Position numbers and translations under genes: made by a program. Source: an uncultured Bacteroidales bacterium (lineage in GTDB: Bacteria; Bacteroidota; Bacteroidia; Bacteroidales; Muribaculaceae). Taken from it: 42,193 bases of DNA. Shown one piece after another: positions 32,587 through 42,170 of the stretch; position 1 is the first letter of the stretch, and each line of letters opens with the position of its first letter. Under the pieces are notes generated by a model. The model was not told the DNA's origin. It saw only the letters and a list, made by a program, of their open reading frames with translations, and did no database searches. The stretch covers positions 1 through 42,193 of the forward strand of contig CAMKGM010000024.1 in the NCBI GenBank assembly GCA_946412245.1, written 5' to 3'.

Positions 32587-33888
32587 ATGAACCGCGAAAT
32601 TTGGAGAATTGCCCTGCCGGCAATTATCGCTAACGTCACCGTGCCCTTGCTGGGCTTGGCCGACACCGCGATTGCCGGGCACTTGAGCCGCACCGAGGGT
32701 GCTGCCTACATTGGCGCCATTTCGGTAGGGGCCATGATGTTCAATCTCATCTACTGGAATTTCGGATTTCTGCGCATGGGCACCTCGGGCATGACGGCGC
32801 AGGCTTATGGCGCCGGTAATGTCTCGGATCAGGCACGGCTGTTACGCTCCTCCTGTGGCTTGGCACTCCTCATTGGCATGTGCATCTTGGTGCTACAGTG
32901 GCCCTTGCAGTGGTTGGCGCTGTGGGCAATTGGCCCGTCGCAGGCTGTGCGCGACTTGGCGTTGAGTTACTACTACATAGGCGTTTGGGGCTCTATCCCT
33001 ATCCTGGTGATGATGTCGCTCAAAGGCTGGTTGCTGGGCATGCAGAATTCCACCTATCCCATGGCTATCTCCATTGGGGTGAATGTGCTCAATATCGTGG
33101 TGAGCGTGCTGGCGGTCTATGTGTTCCGCGCTGGTTTCAAGGGTATTGCCGTGGGTACCGTTGTGGCTGAGTATGTGGGACTGCTCATCTCGCTGGCCTT
33201 GGTGTGGCACAAGTATCGCGACATCGTGCGCCGCGTGCGTTGGCGCAAACTGTTCGATTTCACCGGCGCGGGCAAGTTTATGCGTGTCAATGCCGACATC
33301 TTTGTGCGCAGTTTCGTGCTCATGTTGGTCACACTGTTCTTCATCTCGGTGGGAGCCCGCAGCGGCGACATGATTCTTGCCGTTAACGCACTCATGATGC
33401 AACTCTTCACACTCTACTCCCATTTCATCGACGGCGTGGCCTTTGCCGGTGAAGCACTGGTGGGCAAGTACTATGGCGCGGGCAATCGCAAGCGACTGGC
33501 ACTGTGTGTGCGCCAACTCTTTGTTTGGGGATGCGGCGTGATGCTCGTTTTTGCCGTGGCCTATGCCCTCTTTCCCGAGCCCATCTACTCCCTGCTCACG
33601 AGCGATGCCGCTGTGGTCAGTGCCGCTATGGACTATCGCTGGTGGTGCGTCGCCATTCCCGTGGCAGGCATGGCCGCCTTTGTGTGGGATGGCGTTTTCA
33701 TCGGCCTCACTGCCTCGCGACCCATGCTGGCGGCCGTGGTAGCCGGAGCCGTCATCTTCTGGGGCTCCTTCCTTCTTTTGCCCACCGACATGGGCAACGA
33801 CCGCCTCTGGCTCGCTTTCATCCTCTACCTCTCTTTGCGCGGCCTCATGCTCACCGCCCTCTACCGCCGCCATGCTCGTGGCAATTAG
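32587..33888 (+). CDS. MATE family efflux transporter (DinF-like)
   Basis: The 433-residue protein has twelve predicted transmembrane helices in two related halves, as in MATE exporters, which expel drugs or metabolites using Na+ or H+ gradients. Signatures: IALPAIIANVTVPLLGLADTAIAGHLS, FGFLRMGTSGMTAQAYGAGN in the first half and SHFIDGVAFAGEALVGKYYGAGN in the second. The pattern is of the DinF subfamily. The ATG at 32587 is chosen over a TTG two codons earlier. The gene follows the heptamer repeat tract directly. Confidence 0.93.
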   Translation: MNREIWRIALPAIIANVTVPLLGLADTAIAGHLSRTEGAAYIGAISVGAMMFNLIYWNFGFLRMGTSGMTAQAYGAGNVSDQARLLRSSCGLALLIGMCILVLQWPLQWLALWAIGPSQAVRDLALSYYYIGVWGSIPILVMMSLKGWLLGMQNSTYPMAISIGVNVLNIVVSVLAVYVFRAGFKGIAVGTVVAEYVGLLISLALVWHKYRDIVRRVRWRKLFDFTGAGKFMRVNADIFVRSFVLMLVTLFFISVGARSGDMILAVNALMMQLFTLYSHFIDGVAFAGEALVGKYYGAGNRKRLALCVRQLFVWGCGVMLVFAVAYALFPEPIYSLLTSDAAVVSAAMDYRWWCVAIPVAGMAAFVWDGVFIGLTASRPMLAAVVAGAVIFWGSFLLLPTDMGNDRLWLAFILYLSLRGLMLTALYRRHARGN

Positions 33889-33942
33889 AGGCTGATTTTT
33901 GATTTTAACCTCTTCAACGTAGAGAATTTAGAAAAAAATGTG

Positions 33943-33950
33943 TAAATTTG
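33943..33950 (+). promoter_or_regulatory. -7 box of lysS
   Basis: TAAATTTG lies 34 bases before the lysS start, with a weak upstream element. The region between the MATE stop and lysS holds nothing else. Confidence 0.6.
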
Positions 33951-33983
33951 CACTTTGCATATTTAGATAAATTATAAAATAAC

Positions 33984-35720
33984 ATGAATATATTAGAACT
34001 GAGTGAACAAGAAATAGTGCGCCGCAATAGTTTGGCGCAGTTGCGCGAAATGGGCATTAACCCCTATCCGGCAGCAGAGTATAAGGTGAACGCATGGAGC
34101 GACGACATCCGCGCCCGGTTCAGCGACGAGGGCGAGCCTCGCCAGGTGAGTATTGCCGGTCGTGTCATGAGCCGCCGCATCATGGGCAAGGCCTCGTTTA
34201 TGGAACTGCAAGACAGCAAGGGCCGCATCCAGGTGTACGTGAGCCGCGACGACCTGTGTCCCGACGAGAATAAGGACCTCTACAACGTGGTGTTCAAGAA
34301 ACTGCTCGACATTGGCGACTTTGTGGGCATTGAGGGTTATGTGTTCCGCACCCAAACGGGCGAGATTAGCGTACACGCTCAGCAACTCACCGTGCTCAGC
34401 AAGAGCCTGAAGCCGCTACCCATCGTCAAGGTGAAAGACGGTGTTACCTACGATGCCTTCGACGACCCCGAACTGCGCTACCGCCAGCGCTATGTGGACC
34501 TCGTGGTCAACGACGGCGTGAAAGACACCTTCTTGAAGCGCGCACTCGTGGTCAAGACCATGCGCAAGGTGCTCGACGATGCCGGCTACACCGAGGTGGA
34601 GACACCCACGCTGCAGAGCATCGCCGGCGGTGCTACGGCCCGTCCCTTCATCACGCACTTCAACGCGCTCGATGTAGATATGTACATGCGCATCGCCACC
34701 GAGCTCTACCTGAAGCGCCTCATTGTGGGCGGCTTTGAGGGTGTGTACGAGATTGGCAAGAACTTCCGCAACGAGGGCATGGACCGCAACCACAATCCCG
34801 AGTTCACCTGCATGGAACTCTATGTGCAGTACAAGGACTACAACTGGATGATGAGCTTCACCGAGCAGATGCTCGAGAAGATATGCATGGCCGTGAACGG
34901 CACCGCCGAGACCGTTATTGACGGCAAGACCATCAGCTTCAAGGCTCCCTATCGTCGCTTGCCCATTCTGGATGCCATCAAGGAGAAGACCGGCTACGAC
35001 CTCGAGGGCAAGAGCGAAGACGAGATTCGCCAGGTGTGCAAGGAACTGAAACTGGAAATCGACGACACCATGGGCAAGGGCAAACTCATCGACGAAATCT
35101 TCGGCGAGTTCTGCGAGGGCACCTTCGTGCAGCCCACCTTCATCATCGACTATCCCGTGGAGATGTCTCCCCTCACCAAGATGCACCGCACCAAGCCCGG
35201 CCTCACCGAGCGCTTCGAACTCATGGTCAACGGCAAGGAGCTGGCCAACGCCTATAGCGAGCTCAACGACCCCATCGACCAGGAAGAGCGCTTCAAAGAG
35301 CAGATGCGCCTGGCCGACAAGGGCGACGACGAGGCGATGATTATCGACCAAGACTTCTTGCGCGCCCTGCAGTATGGCATGCCCCCCACGAGCGGCATCG
35401 GCATCGGCATTGACCGACTGGTGATGCTCATGACCGGCAATAGCTACATCCAGGATGTGCTGCTCTTCCCGCAGATGCGTCCCGAAAAGGTGGCTCATCG
35501 CGACAAGGAAGAGGCCTTCACGGCTCTTGGCATTCCCGCCGAGTGGGTGCCCGCCATCCAAAAGGCAGGTTACCTCACCGTGGAAGCGCTGGGTGCTCTT
35601 GACAAACCGGGCAAACTCTTCCAAGACCTGCTCGACATTAACAAGAAGTATAAGTTGGGCTACAAGAACCCCGTCGTCGACGAGGTGAAGGCCTGGGTTG
35701 AGGCTGCCGCCAAGCAGTAA
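33984..35720 (+). CDS. lysS: Lysyl-tRNA synthetase, class II
   Basis: The 578-residue enzyme attaches lysine to tRNA-Lys. An N-terminal OB-fold anticodon-binding domain (about 55-145, [18 protein letters not shown]) precedes the class II core with motif 1 around residues 185-215, motif 2 [18 protein letters not shown] and motif 3 [15 protein letters not shown]. The extra ~70 residues after motif 3 ([19 protein letters not shown] onward) are a helix-hairpin-like extension found in Bacteroidales LysS. The stop codon overlaps the next start by one base (TAATG), indicating reinitiation. In many Bacteroidales gpsA and pgi follow lysS; that order is not kept here. Confidence 0.97.
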   Translation: MNILELSEQEIVRRNSLAQLREMGINPYPAAEYKVNAWSDDIRARFSDEGEPRQVSIAGRVMSRRIMGKASFMELQDSKGRIQVYVSRDDLCPDENKDLYNVVFKKLLDIGDFVGIEGYVFRTQTGEISVHAQQLTVLSKSLKPLPIVKVKDGVTYDAFDDPELRYRQRYVDLVVNDGVKDTFLKRALVVKTMRKVLDDAGYTEVETPTLQSIAGGATARPFITHFNALDVDMYMRIATELYLKRLIVGGFEGVYEIGKNFRNEGMDRNHNPEFTCMELYVQYKDYNWMMSFTEQMLEKICMAVNGTAETVIDGKTISFKAPYRRLPILDAIKEKTGYDLEGKSEDEIRQVCKELKLEIDDTMGKGKLIDEIFGEFCEGTFVQPTFIIDYPVEMSPLTKMHRTKPGLTERFELMVNGKELANAYSELNDPIDQEERFKEQMRLADKGDDEAMIIDQDFLRALQYGMPPTSGIGIGIDRLVMLMTGNSYIQDVLLFPQMRPEKVAHRDKEEAFTALGIPAEWVPAIQKAGYLTVEALGALDKPGKLFQDLLDINKKYKLGYKNPVVDEVKAWVEAAAKQ

Positions 35721-36181
35721 TGGACGATTTTTTTCACTCCATAGAGTTCTACACCCTAGCCCTGCTCGTGGCCTTTGCCCTACTGGTGCTTATCTTCGGA
35801 CAGCGTGAAAAGTCCATGCCCAGCACCTACATCCAAGCCATGGACTTGGAACCCGGCCAGGACGAAACCGGTGAGCTGACCCTCACCGCGCTCGATGACG
35901 GCACGGTGCGACTGCGTCATAGCGGCATGATGCTCCAGGAGGGCGACACCGTGAATGTGGTGGCGACGCTGGCCGATGACAGCCTGAGCATGGTTGAGAA
36001 GAAAGGCCGCAAGAGCCCCTTGACCGGCACTGAGCAGCCCACCACAGGCTCCACACTGCTCAAGTTCCTCAAGGAACAGCAGTACGAGGTGCGATACGAG
36101 AGCGAAGTCACCGGCGAGTGGAGACTCTTCACTTTTGTGAATCGTAGCGGCAATGTCAAGAAAATTTCATTAAAATATTGA
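35720..36181 (+). CDS. Membrane-anchored protein of unknown function coupled to lysS
   Basis: The 153-residue product has one N-terminal transmembrane helix (about 10-27, FYTLALLVAFALLVLIFG) and a soluble beta-rich domain (ELTLTALDDGTVRLRHSG, GDTVNVVATLADDSLSMVEKKG). It is probably anchored with a short outside end. No family was recognised. Its start overlaps the lysS stop by one base, so it is translated from the lysS message, a position unusual for a membrane protein. Confidence 0.72.
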   Translation: MDDFFHSIEFYTLALLVAFALLVLIFGQREKSMPSTYIQAMDLEPGQDETGELTLTALDDGTVRLRHSGMMLQEGDTVNVVATLADDSLSMVEKKGRKSPLTGTEQPTTGSTLLKFLKEQQYEVRYESEVTGEWRLFTFVNRSGNVKKISLKY

Positions 36182-36270
36182 TTTTGTTGCTTCCCGCACA
36201 ATAAAATGCACAAAATCTCGTTAAGAAGAAAATAACCGAATAACTGATTGAAAATAAAAATTTTGAAACG

Positions 36271-38574
36271 ATGAAAAAGAAATTTTATTTAATCCTCTTG
36301 TTGCTGTTGCCGCTTTGCGCCGCTGCACAAGGCAGTACAGGTTCTTGGACCCTGCACACACGCTTCATGCCGGCCACAGCGCGTAATATCATCGACACCG
36401 AGAAAGCTGTCTACTATTTGCTGGGCAACGACCTGTTTTGCTTCGACAAGACATCGCACGCCACAACCTCAGTCGACAAGACTAACGACTTGTCCGACGT
36501 GCTCGCAACGGGCATTTATTACAACTACGACAAGAACTATCTTGTGATTACCTATGAGGATGCCAATATTGATGTCTTCACGGCCAATGGCGACCAGTAT
36601 AACATCCCTAACATCAAGGAAGCGATGATTGAGTATAACAAGGGTATCAACCATGTGACGTTCGCCGACGGCAAGTTCTATGTCGCCACGCAATTTGGCT
36701 ATGTGGTGGTCAATGATGCCACCTTCACCGTGAGCGAGTATCACAACTATGGTAAGTCGCTCCTCTCGGTCGAGGAACTGGGCGATCAGTTGCTGCTCAT
36801 TGATGCGAGCCTCTACTACCTCGCACCCCTCAATGCTCCTCACGAAACACTGGCCAACTTCAAGTCGCGCACCAACTCGACTGCCGGCAAGACCACCGCA
36901 ATCAGCCCCACCCGTTTCTTCCAGAACGTGACTGGCAAGGGACTCTATGTGGTTGATGTCACGCTGGGCTCCACTCCCGCTTTCACCGCCACACAAGTGG
37001 TTGCGACTGCTGCCGACAATGTGCAGAAGACTGCCACCGGTTTCCTCGCCAACTTCATGTCAAGCAAGTACTACTATACCTTCGACGCTAATGGCGACAA
37101 TGCCACCAAGAAAACCTGTAGCGACACTGAGATGTTTAGCAGCAACCCCAAGGGCGACGGTACCATGTGGAGTATCAATACAAATGGTCTCCATAGTAGT
37201 GCTGCCGCTGGTACCTACTACAAGCTGGAGGGTATTCTCATTACCTCCACTCCCTGGTGGATGGCCTATAACAAGAGCGAGCACAAAATGTATGTGGGCA
37301 GTACAGCCGACAATGGCATTCTCATGGGCTTAACGAAAGGAAAATATGAGATGAATGCCTACGATGGTTCTACTTGGACTGATATTACCCCCACCGCCTT
37401 GCCTGCTACTTCAAGTACCGACTATGGCTGGTATTGGCCCGAGTTCAATCCCAACGATTCGAGTATGTACTTCATCAGCTGCCGTATGGGTAACGGTATT
37501 CTTCGCGTGCAGAACGGTGCGGTCACCGGTCGCTTTGGCGTCGCTGCACCCATGGTAGCACGCAAGGGTGCCCTTCGTTTTGACAAGGATGGCAACCTGT
37601 GGATTGTGCATTCTAGTAAGAGTTCTTCAGTCGTAAATGAGACTCCGGTGAAGGTGCTTTCCAAAGATAAATTGGCCAATGCCACTTTTTCTGCAAGTGA
37701 CTATACTGTTTATAAAGTGCCTAATGTTACTGACCGAAACTCCTTCAAGTGGTCTACCTTCGCCATCTCTAAAGGAACCGATATCAAGGTATTCACCTGC
37801 GGTGACTTAGCGCCGCTCGTCATTTGGGACAACTATGGACAAATCACTGACGGTACCAACTTCCGCTCAAAGACTTTCAAGGACTTGCAAAGCCGTACCA
37901 ACAAGATTATTAATTGGGATTATACCTACGATATGAAGGCCGATAACTTCGGCTATGTATGGATGGGCAACAACAGCACCCTGGTGCGTTTCAACCCCGC
38001 CGAGGCATTTAATGATGACTTCCGTGTCGATGATATCTCTGAGTTGGTCGGTAATTCCTGGGTTTCGTCCATTGCCTTTGACAAAGACAACAATGTGTGG
38101 GTCGCTACTTACGGTGAGGGTATCTATGTGCTCAACCAGAATGGTACCGAGGTGCTTGCAACCTATAACACCGCCAATAGTCCGCTTCCCTCTAACTCCA
38201 TCTACACCTTGTGCTATGATCCTGACCACGAGTCGATGTTCATCATCACTCCCACCTGCATCATGGAGTATAGCGAGTCAATCAAGGGCGGTGACACAAC
38301 CTACGACAATGTCTATGCTTATCCCAACCCCGTGCGACCCGACTTCACCGGCTATGTCTCCATCAAGCGACTCATTCCCGGCTCGCACGTCAAGATTACC
38401 GATGCTGCCGGCAATGTCGTATGCGAGACTACCGATGTGGCGGGAACTGCCACTTGGGATGCTTGCAATAGCAATGGCGAACGTGTGCCCACCGGCACCT
38501 ACTATGTCTATGCTTCGACCGGTGCCACCGTGCCTACCACAAATCCCGTGGCAAAGATTATGGTCATTAAGTGA
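36271..38574 (+). CDS. PorZ-like T9SS accessory protein, first copy
   Basis: The 767-residue protein has a signal peptide (1-19, ending CAAAQ), two beta-propeller regions and a C-terminal beta-sandwich tail ending VAKIMVIK. The pattern matches PorZ, which in Porphyromonas gingivalis (776 residues) sits on the cell surface, binds anionic LPS and supplies it to the attachment complex for cargo anchoring. Shared blocks include YYLLGNDLFCFD, LSDVLATGIYYN, YEDANIDVFTANGD, a KFYVATQFGYVVV repeat, VYAYPNPVRPDFTGYVSI and KITDAAGNVV. Compared with the second copy, the middle is more Thr/Ser-rich. A strong terminator follows, so it is not in one operon with the second copy. Confidence 0.78.
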   Translation: MKKKFYLILLLLLPLCAAAQGSTGSWTLHTRFMPATARNIIDTEKAVYYLLGNDLFCFDKTSHATTSVDKTNDLSDVLATGIYYNYDKNYLVITYEDANIDVFTANGDQYNIPNIKEAMIEYNKGINHVTFADGKFYVATQFGYVVVNDATFTVSEYHNYGKSLLSVEELGDQLLLIDASLYYLAPLNAPHETLANFKSRTNSTAGKTTAISPTRFFQNVTGKGLYVVDVTLGSTPAFTATQVVATAADNVQKTATGFLANFMSSKYYYTFDANGDNATKKTCSDTEMFSSNPKGDGTMWSINTNGLHSSAAAGTYYKLEGILITSTPWWMAYNKSEHKMYVGSTADNGILMGLTKGKYEMNAYDGSTWTDITPTALPATSSTDYGWYWPEFNPNDSSMYFISCRMGNGILRVQNGAVTGRFGVAAPMVARKGALRFDKDGNLWIVHSSKSSSVVNETPVKVLSKDKLANATFSASDYTVYKVPNVTDRNSFKWSTFAISKGTDIKVFTCGDLAPLVIWDNYGQITDGTNFRSKTFKDLQSRTNKIINWDYTYDMKADNFGYVWMGNNSTLVRFNPAEAFNDDFRVDDISELVGNSWVSSIAFDKDNNVWVATYGEGIYVLNQNGTEVLATYNTANSPLPSNSIYTLCYDPDHESMFIITPTCIMEYSESIKGGDTTYDNVYAYPNPVRPDFTGYVSIKRLIPGSHVKITDAAGNVVCETTDVAGTATWDACNSNGERVPTGTYYVYASTGATVPTTNPVAKIMVIK

Positions 38575-38625
38575 CATAAAAAACGACTGTAAAATTATCG
38601 TTTCAAAGTATTTATAACTCGTGTT

Positions 38626-38662
38626 GTGCTCACGGTCTTAGCTGGCTGTGAGCACTTTTTTT
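38626..38662 (+). terminator. Intrinsic terminator between the two PorZ-like genes
   Basis: Arms GTGCTCAC (38626-38633) and GTGAGCAC (38648-38655) enclose 14 bases and are followed by seven T. It isolates the second gene, whose own promoter was not clearly seen. Confidence 0.88.
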
Positions 38663-38757
38663 GCGAGAAGTTGACGCTTTCACACAATTTATCTCAATAA
38701 ATTACGTTATATATACAATTAATGATAAAACCAAACTGAAACTTGCAAGTTAAAACT

Positions 38758-41091
38758 ATGATAAAGAGAGCGTTATTATTAGTAGCGATGCTGGTGGCCG
38801 CTTGGAGCCAACTTTATGCCGCCGGCGGACAGTGGCGCATTCATCCCAAGTATGTGGGCAGCGAGGCCCAGAATATTGTGGAAATGGGTGGCCGCATTTA
38901 TTATTTGGTGAGCAACAATTTGTTCTGTTTCGACCCTGAAACCCAGGAAAATGAGGCTTGGAACAAACAGAATTATTTGTCTGACGTGGTCATCAAGAAC
39001 ATCTATCATAATCCCGATGAGGATTATATTGTGGTGGTTTACGACAACGGCAACCTTGATGTTATTGAGGCCGACGGCCATGTGCGCAACCTCACCGAAA
39101 TCAAGAATGCCAGCCTCAATAGCAGCAAGATTGTGAACAGCGTGAGTTTCGCCTCAGGCATATTTTATGCCGCCACCGACTTTGGCTATGTGGTTTATGA
39201 TGCCGATGATTGGGAAGTCGACGAGTCGCGCATCTACCGTCGTGCCAGTGCCGACAATCCCGATGTCTCTATCACCGTCAAGATGCTTGCGGTGGCAAGG
39301 GCCGGCAACTATCTGGTCATGGCCAACGACACCGCTTTCTACTCCGGCTCAGCCGCCGAGCGACACGATGCACTCTCATCGTTCAACGTCACCAAGGCTT
39401 CTCTCGGCAAGTCGGTGCAACTCTTTCCCGTTGCCGATGGCCAGCTCTTTGTACTCACTGAATCTCGGCTCTATCTCGCCTCAGTCACCCAGGCCGGTGT
39501 GAAACTGGAAACGCTCGTGCGTGCCAAACCCGAGACGGTGCAGCCCACCCCCGACGGATTCCTGGTCAACTTCATGGCTCAAGGCTACTACTACACCTTC
39601 GACGCGCAGGGCGGCAACGGAACGAAGGTGGATGGCGGCAACGAACTCTATTGCGTTGCCGGCGATGGTTCGCTGTGGTCGGTAGCCGAGGACGGTCTGC
39701 ACAACAGCAAGGCACCCGAGTCTTACTATATGCCCATCGGTATCACCATGGGTAACCCCTTCTGGATGACTTATAATGCCGGCAAGGGAATGCTTTACCT
39801 CACCAACACCGGTACGCTGGGCCGTATGTTTGACCCTGAGAGAGACCCCACCGTGGTCAACGTCTACGACGGAACGCGTTGGACCGACGTTACCCCGGGT
39901 CCGCTACTCAAGAATAGCGGCACCTACTGGCTCACTTTCGCTCCCGAGAACGACGACGAGTATTATCTCGGTTCCTGGTGGAATGGTGTCTACAAGGTGC
40001 GTGGCACTCAAGTGGTCCAGACCTATAACTGGGAGAACTCGCCCATGATTCATGCGAGCGACAACTACTTCTGCCATGCCGTGACCACCCTCGACCGCCA
40101 GGGCAACCTGTGGGTGGTGCAAACCGCTAATGGCGTTACGCCCGTCATGGTGCTGCCCAGTGCCAAGCGTCGCCTCGACAATGTGTCGGCAAGCGACTGG
40201 ATTGACCTTGAAATGACCGATGTGCGCAGTTCCAAGTTCTCGCGCATTCTCGCTACAAAACTGAATAATTACATCATCTACAGCATAGGCAACTATGGCC
40301 CCGTCTTGGTGTGGGACTACGGAGGCGACCCCGCCGGTAATGTCCGCAAAATCACACATAACTCCTTTGTTGACCAGGATAATAGCACCTATGAGTGGGA
40401 TGTCATCTTTGACTTCGCCGAGGACCTCAACGGACTCATTTGGATGGCGAGCACAAGCGGTGTCATCTCCTTTGACCCCAAGCTGGCGTTCAATAGCGAT
40501 TTCACCATCAACCACATCAAGGTGCCTCGCAACGACGGTACCGGTCTCGCCGACTACCTGCTCGACGGCAACCAGGCCAACTGCATCGCTGTCGATGCCA
40601 ACAATTGCAAGTGGATTGGTACCGAGAGCCAAGGCTTGTTCTACGTCAGTGCCGACGGCTCACAGATTCTCAGGCAGTTCAACGTTGACAACAGTCCGTT
40701 GCTCTCCAACACCATTCGCGACATTTGTTGCAACGAGGCTACCGGCTCGATATTCATCACCACCGGCAACGGACTCATTGAGTACTTCCCCGACTCCGCA
40801 GGACCGGCCGAGGGCGACATGAGCAACGTGCAAGCTTATCCCAACCCCGTGCGGCCTGACTATGGCGGCAATGTCACCATCACCGGTTTGCGCGACAACT
40901 GCGTCGTCAAGATTGCTGACGCTGCCGGCAATGTCGTCACCCAGATGCGCTCTCATGGAGGTACTGCTCAGTGGGATGCCCGCACTCCATCAGGCGACCG
41001 CGTCAAGAGCGGTGTCTACTTCGTCTTTGCCTCGCAGGGGCAGAGCGGTGCGTCGGGCGCTGCCGTGGCCAAGATTCTCATCATGCGCTGA
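38758..41091 (+). CDS. PorZ-like T9SS accessory protein, second copy
   Basis: The 777-residue protein (ATG at 38758; a TTG-started extension of five codons is ignored) is a paralogue of the preceding one: YYLVSNNLFCFDPE, LSDVVIKNIYHNPDEDYIVVVYDNGNLDVI, GIFYAATDFGYVVY, VQAYPNPVRPDYGGNVTI and VKIADAAGNVVTQM line up in order. Its length nearly equals Porphyromonas PorZ and its sequence is closer to typical Bacteroidales PorZ than the first copy, so it may keep the ancestral role of delivering anionic LPS to the attachment complex. The signal peptide ends near residue 22 (LYAAGG). The tail ends AVAKILIMR. Confidence 0.82.
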   Translation: MIKRALLLVAMLVAAWSQLYAAGGQWRIHPKYVGSEAQNIVEMGGRIYYLVSNNLFCFDPETQENEAWNKQNYLSDVVIKNIYHNPDEDYIVVVYDNGNLDVIEADGHVRNLTEIKNASLNSSKIVNSVSFASGIFYAATDFGYVVYDADDWEVDESRIYRRASADNPDVSITVKMLAVARAGNYLVMANDTAFYSGSAAERHDALSSFNVTKASLGKSVQLFPVADGQLFVLTESRLYLASVTQAGVKLETLVRAKPETVQPTPDGFLVNFMAQGYYYTFDAQGGNGTKVDGGNELYCVAGDGSLWSVAEDGLHNSKAPESYYMPIGITMGNPFWMTYNAGKGMLYLTNTGTLGRMFDPERDPTVVNVYDGTRWTDVTPGPLLKNSGTYWLTFAPENDDEYYLGSWWNGVYKVRGTQVVQTYNWENSPMIHASDNYFCHAVTTLDRQGNLWVVQTANGVTPVMVLPSAKRRLDNVSASDWIDLEMTDVRSSKFSRILATKLNNYIIYSIGNYGPVLVWDYGGDPAGNVRKITHNSFVDQDNSTYEWDVIFDFAEDLNGLIWMASTSGVISFDPKLAFNSDFTINHIKVPRNDGTGLADYLLDGNQANCIAVDANNCKWIGTESQGLFYVSADGSQILRQFNVDNSPLLSNTIRDICCNEATGSIFITTGNGLIEYFPDSAGPAEGDMSNVQAYPNPVRPDYGGNVTITGLRDNCVVKIADAAGNVVTQMRSHGGTAQWDARTPSGDRVKSGVYFVFASQGQSGASGAAVAKILIMR

Positions 41092-41133
41092 TTTCGTTAA
41101 TGATTCGTGTAACACCTTAATTTAATAATAAAG

Positions 41134-42129
41134 ATGAACAAAATAATATCGTGTGTCTTCGCGGCCGCCATGATGCTGGCTGCAGGACTGAGTGTGAACG
41201 CTCAGCAAGTGATGCCGCCATTCCTGAAACCGGGCGACAAAATCGCTGTCATCTCGCCGGGTAGCACCCCTAAGGCAGCCGTAGTCGATAGTGCTTGCCA
41301 AGTGTTGCGCAATTGGGGCTATGTGCCCGTGCGTGGCCAGTACCTGTTGGAGCGTTATCACATGTATGCCGGTACCACCGAGCAACGTGTCACCGACCTG
41401 CTGTGGGCCCTGCGCGACCCCGGCATCAAGGCCATCCTCTGCACTCGCGGCGGCTACGGTTCGTCGCAACTGCTCCATGAGATACCGCTCGACACACTCG
41501 CCAAGTATCGCAAGTGGATCATAGGCTATAGCGACATCACCGCACTGCACAGCGGCATGGTGCGCGCCGGGGGCATGAGCATCCATGGCAATATGGGCGG
41601 CCGATTGAGCGACACCGGCGGCAAAGACCCTTCGAGCCTGTATCTGCGCAATCTCCTGGCGGGCGAACTGCCGCGCTACAGCGTCCCCGTTCACCCCTAC
41701 AATGTGCAAGGCAAGGCTTCGGGCATCCTCATCGGCGGCAATATGTCGGTGTTCTGCAACATTTCCGGGTCCAAGGACTACGACTTCCTGGACCGTGACT
41801 TCATCGCCGGCAAGGACATCATCCTCTTCATGGAAGATGTCAGCGAAAGCTTCCCGCGCGTGTGCAGCATGCTCTACCAACTCAAGCTCAAGGGTGTCAT
41901 CAGCCATGTCAAGGGCATCATCTTGGGTCGCTTCACCGACTATACCAAACCCGCCAACGACTACGATGACATGAACGATATGTTGCGCGACTACCTGCAG
42001 GGCTACAACATCCCCATTTGTTACGATTTCCCCGCAAGCCACGACGAGGACTGGAACTATCCGCTCATCGAGGGCTGCCCGGTGACCCTCGACGTGACTG
42101 CTACAGGCGTCACTCTCGACTTCCACTAA
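41134..42129 (+). CDS. Exported LD-carboxypeptidase, S66 (LdcA/MccF-like)
   Basis: The 331-residue serine peptidase has a signal peptide (about 1-23, ending VNAQ), so it would work in the periplasm; the cytosolic Escherichia coli LdcA lacks one. Family blocks: KPGDKIAVISPGS, AILCTRGGYGSSQLL, the nucleophile region IIGYSDITAL (Ser133), LIGGNMSVFC, LFMEDVSESFPRV (Glu234) and the C-terminal ASHDEDWNYPLIEG with candidate His303, completing a Ser-Glu-His triad. The reaction removes D-Ala from tetrapeptide stems of peptidoglycan for recycling; peptide immunity (MccF) is an alternative. It starts 42 bases after the second PorZ-like gene and may be cotranscribed. Confidence 0.92.
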   Translation: MNKIISCVFAAAMMLAAGLSVNAQQVMPPFLKPGDKIAVISPGSTPKAAVVDSACQVLRNWGYVPVRGQYLLERYHMYAGTTEQRVTDLLWALRDPGIKAILCTRGGYGSSQLLHEIPLDTLAKYRKWIIGYSDITALHSGMVRAGGMSIHGNMGGRLSDTGGKDPSSLYLRNLLAGELPRYSVPVHPYNVQGKASGILIGGNMSVFCNISGSKDYDFLDRDFIAGKDIILFMEDVSESFPRVCSMLYQLKLKGVISHVKGIILGRFTDYTKPANDYDDMNDMLRDYLQGYNIPICYDFPASHDEDWNYPLIEGCPVTLDVTATGVTLDFH

Positions 42130-42145
42130 TCCTTGTTGCCTTTGC

Positions 42146-42170
42146 GCCTCACTGACATAAGAGGCTGTTT
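42146..42170 (+). terminator. Weak terminator-like hairpin after the LD-carboxypeptidase
   Basis: GCCTC (42146-42150) pairs with GAGGC (42161-42165), followed by TGTTTCTTT. The short stem and interrupted T run make it tentative. Confidence 0.4.

Noticed and set aside
34416-35624. 402-residue open frame opposite lysS
   Set aside because: It is a shadow of the GC-rich lysS codons; it has no promoter or family features, and the plus-strand gene is certain.
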